From: Gp7-AA6 sp036395755
GTDB taxonomy: Bacteria; Acidobacteriota; Thermoanaerobaculia; UBA5066; Gp7-AA6
Direction of reading: 5' to 3'
Length of the DNA: 64,000 bases
Assembly: GCA_036395755.1 (NCBI GenBank)
Contig: DASWCZ010000056.1
Coordinates: 14,017 to 78,016, forward strand
The translations under genes were made by a program, and so were the position numbers. The notes under the pieces are model-generated. The model did no database searches, was not told where the DNA came from, and worked only from the letters and a program-made list of their open reading frames with translations. Positions 63,757-64,000 of this stretch are shown piece after piece. How positions within the stretch are numbered: the stretch's first letter is position 1; each line of letters opens with the position of its first letter.

Positions 63757-64000
63757 GCCGGATCGTCGTCGCCGAGGAGCTGTCGCCGGCGGGCCTCGAG
63801 GTCCTTCGCCAGGCGGGACACGATGTCGTCGAGCTCGCGGGCGCCGACCGCAAACGGTTGCTGACGGAGCTCGCCTCCGCCGACGCGCTGCTCGTTCGGA
63901 GCCGCACGAAGGTCGACGCGGAGCTTCTCGCCGCCGCGCCGCACCTGACCGTGGTCGGGCGCGCCGGAGTGGGCGTCGACAACGTGGACGTCGGGGCGGC
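63753..64000 (+). CDS. serA: D-3-phosphoglycerate dehydrogenase (3' partial)
   Basis: The first 82 codons of SerA: RIVVAEELSPAGLEVL, LLVRSRTKVDAELL and LTVVGRAGVGVDNVDV match the substrate-domain start and the NAD-domain entry of phosphoglycerate dehydrogenase, the first enzyme of serine synthesis. The ATG overlaps the HAD phosphatase stop. The gene runs off the window. Confidence 0.9.
   Translation, partial: MSRIVVAEELSPAGLEVLRQAGHDVVELAGADRKRLLTELASADALLVRSRTKVDAELLAAAPHLTVVGRAGVGVDNVDVGA

Overview
The window is about 64 kb of very GC-rich, gene-dense bacterial DNA. Intergenic gaps are tiny, and many starts overlap the previous stop by 4 bp (GTGA, ATGA, TTGA). I see no rRNA, tRNA, CRISPR array, transposase, phage or plasmid gene. 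The gene mix suggests a Gram-negative, probably Acidobacteriota-like chromosome: methylmalonyl-CoA mutase, an outer-membrane barrel, TonB C-terminal proteins, a Ser/Thr kinase, an S74/YadA-like surface protein and DUF2298/Agl23-type membrane proteins. That placement is an inference from gene content, not from a marker gene.

Layout. 1-5136: glycogen/maltodextrin operon (GH57 with DUF3536, glgP, malQ, a 78-aa unknown). 5181-8624: outer-membrane barrel and a Ser/Thr kinase. 8719-13738: plus-strand polyprenyl-sugar cluster (DPPR-synthase-like UbiA, GT2, FAD oxidoreductase, GT-C). 27412-13723: two minus-strand units of envelope-glycan genes: DUF2298, GT4, methyltransferase; then a giant GT-C/DUF2298/NHL fusion, an NHL protein, an Agl23/NHL fusion and an FkbM methyltransferase. 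27478-30046: a LigD activity set split into three overlapping genes. 30070-34244: PIG-V-like GT, methyltransferase, DegT aminotransferase, DPM1-like GT2 and a cupin. 34245-38696: DUF4442, radical SAM, S74 adhesin-like protein, DUF72. 44554-37791: odhB/sucB, GT-C, lipB, lipA and two TonB-domain proteins, then DUF72. 44643-51177: thrA-thrB-thrC plus an unknown GNAT-like protein. 51230-53280: GT2 and radical SAM. 53433-54065: BON lipoprotein with a terminator. 54200-58027: mutase large subunit, ribBA, prohibitin-like. 58089-63076: GNAT, GT2 and a molybdenum-cofactor cluster (mobA, moaC, moaB, mobB), with mobB fused to a NamZ/DUF1343 domain. 63082-64000: HAD phosphatase and the start of serA.

How the parts work together. 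The 8.7-34 kb stretch is devoted to lipid-linked sugars and membrane glycosyl transfer. Its most unusual part is three adjacent genes carrying near-paralogous six-bladed NHL propellers, two of them welded to multi-pass GT-C enzymes. The lipoylation genes sit with the lipoylated E2 enzyme they serve.

Two signals recur at the DNA level. First, a TANNNT -10-like box lies roughly 8-30 nt before many starts, sometimes shared by divergent genes. Second, at least five genes have a family-conserved N-terminus that extends upstream of any convenient ATG/GTG/TTG, which points to ATT, ATA, ATC or CTG initiation or to start-site misreads.
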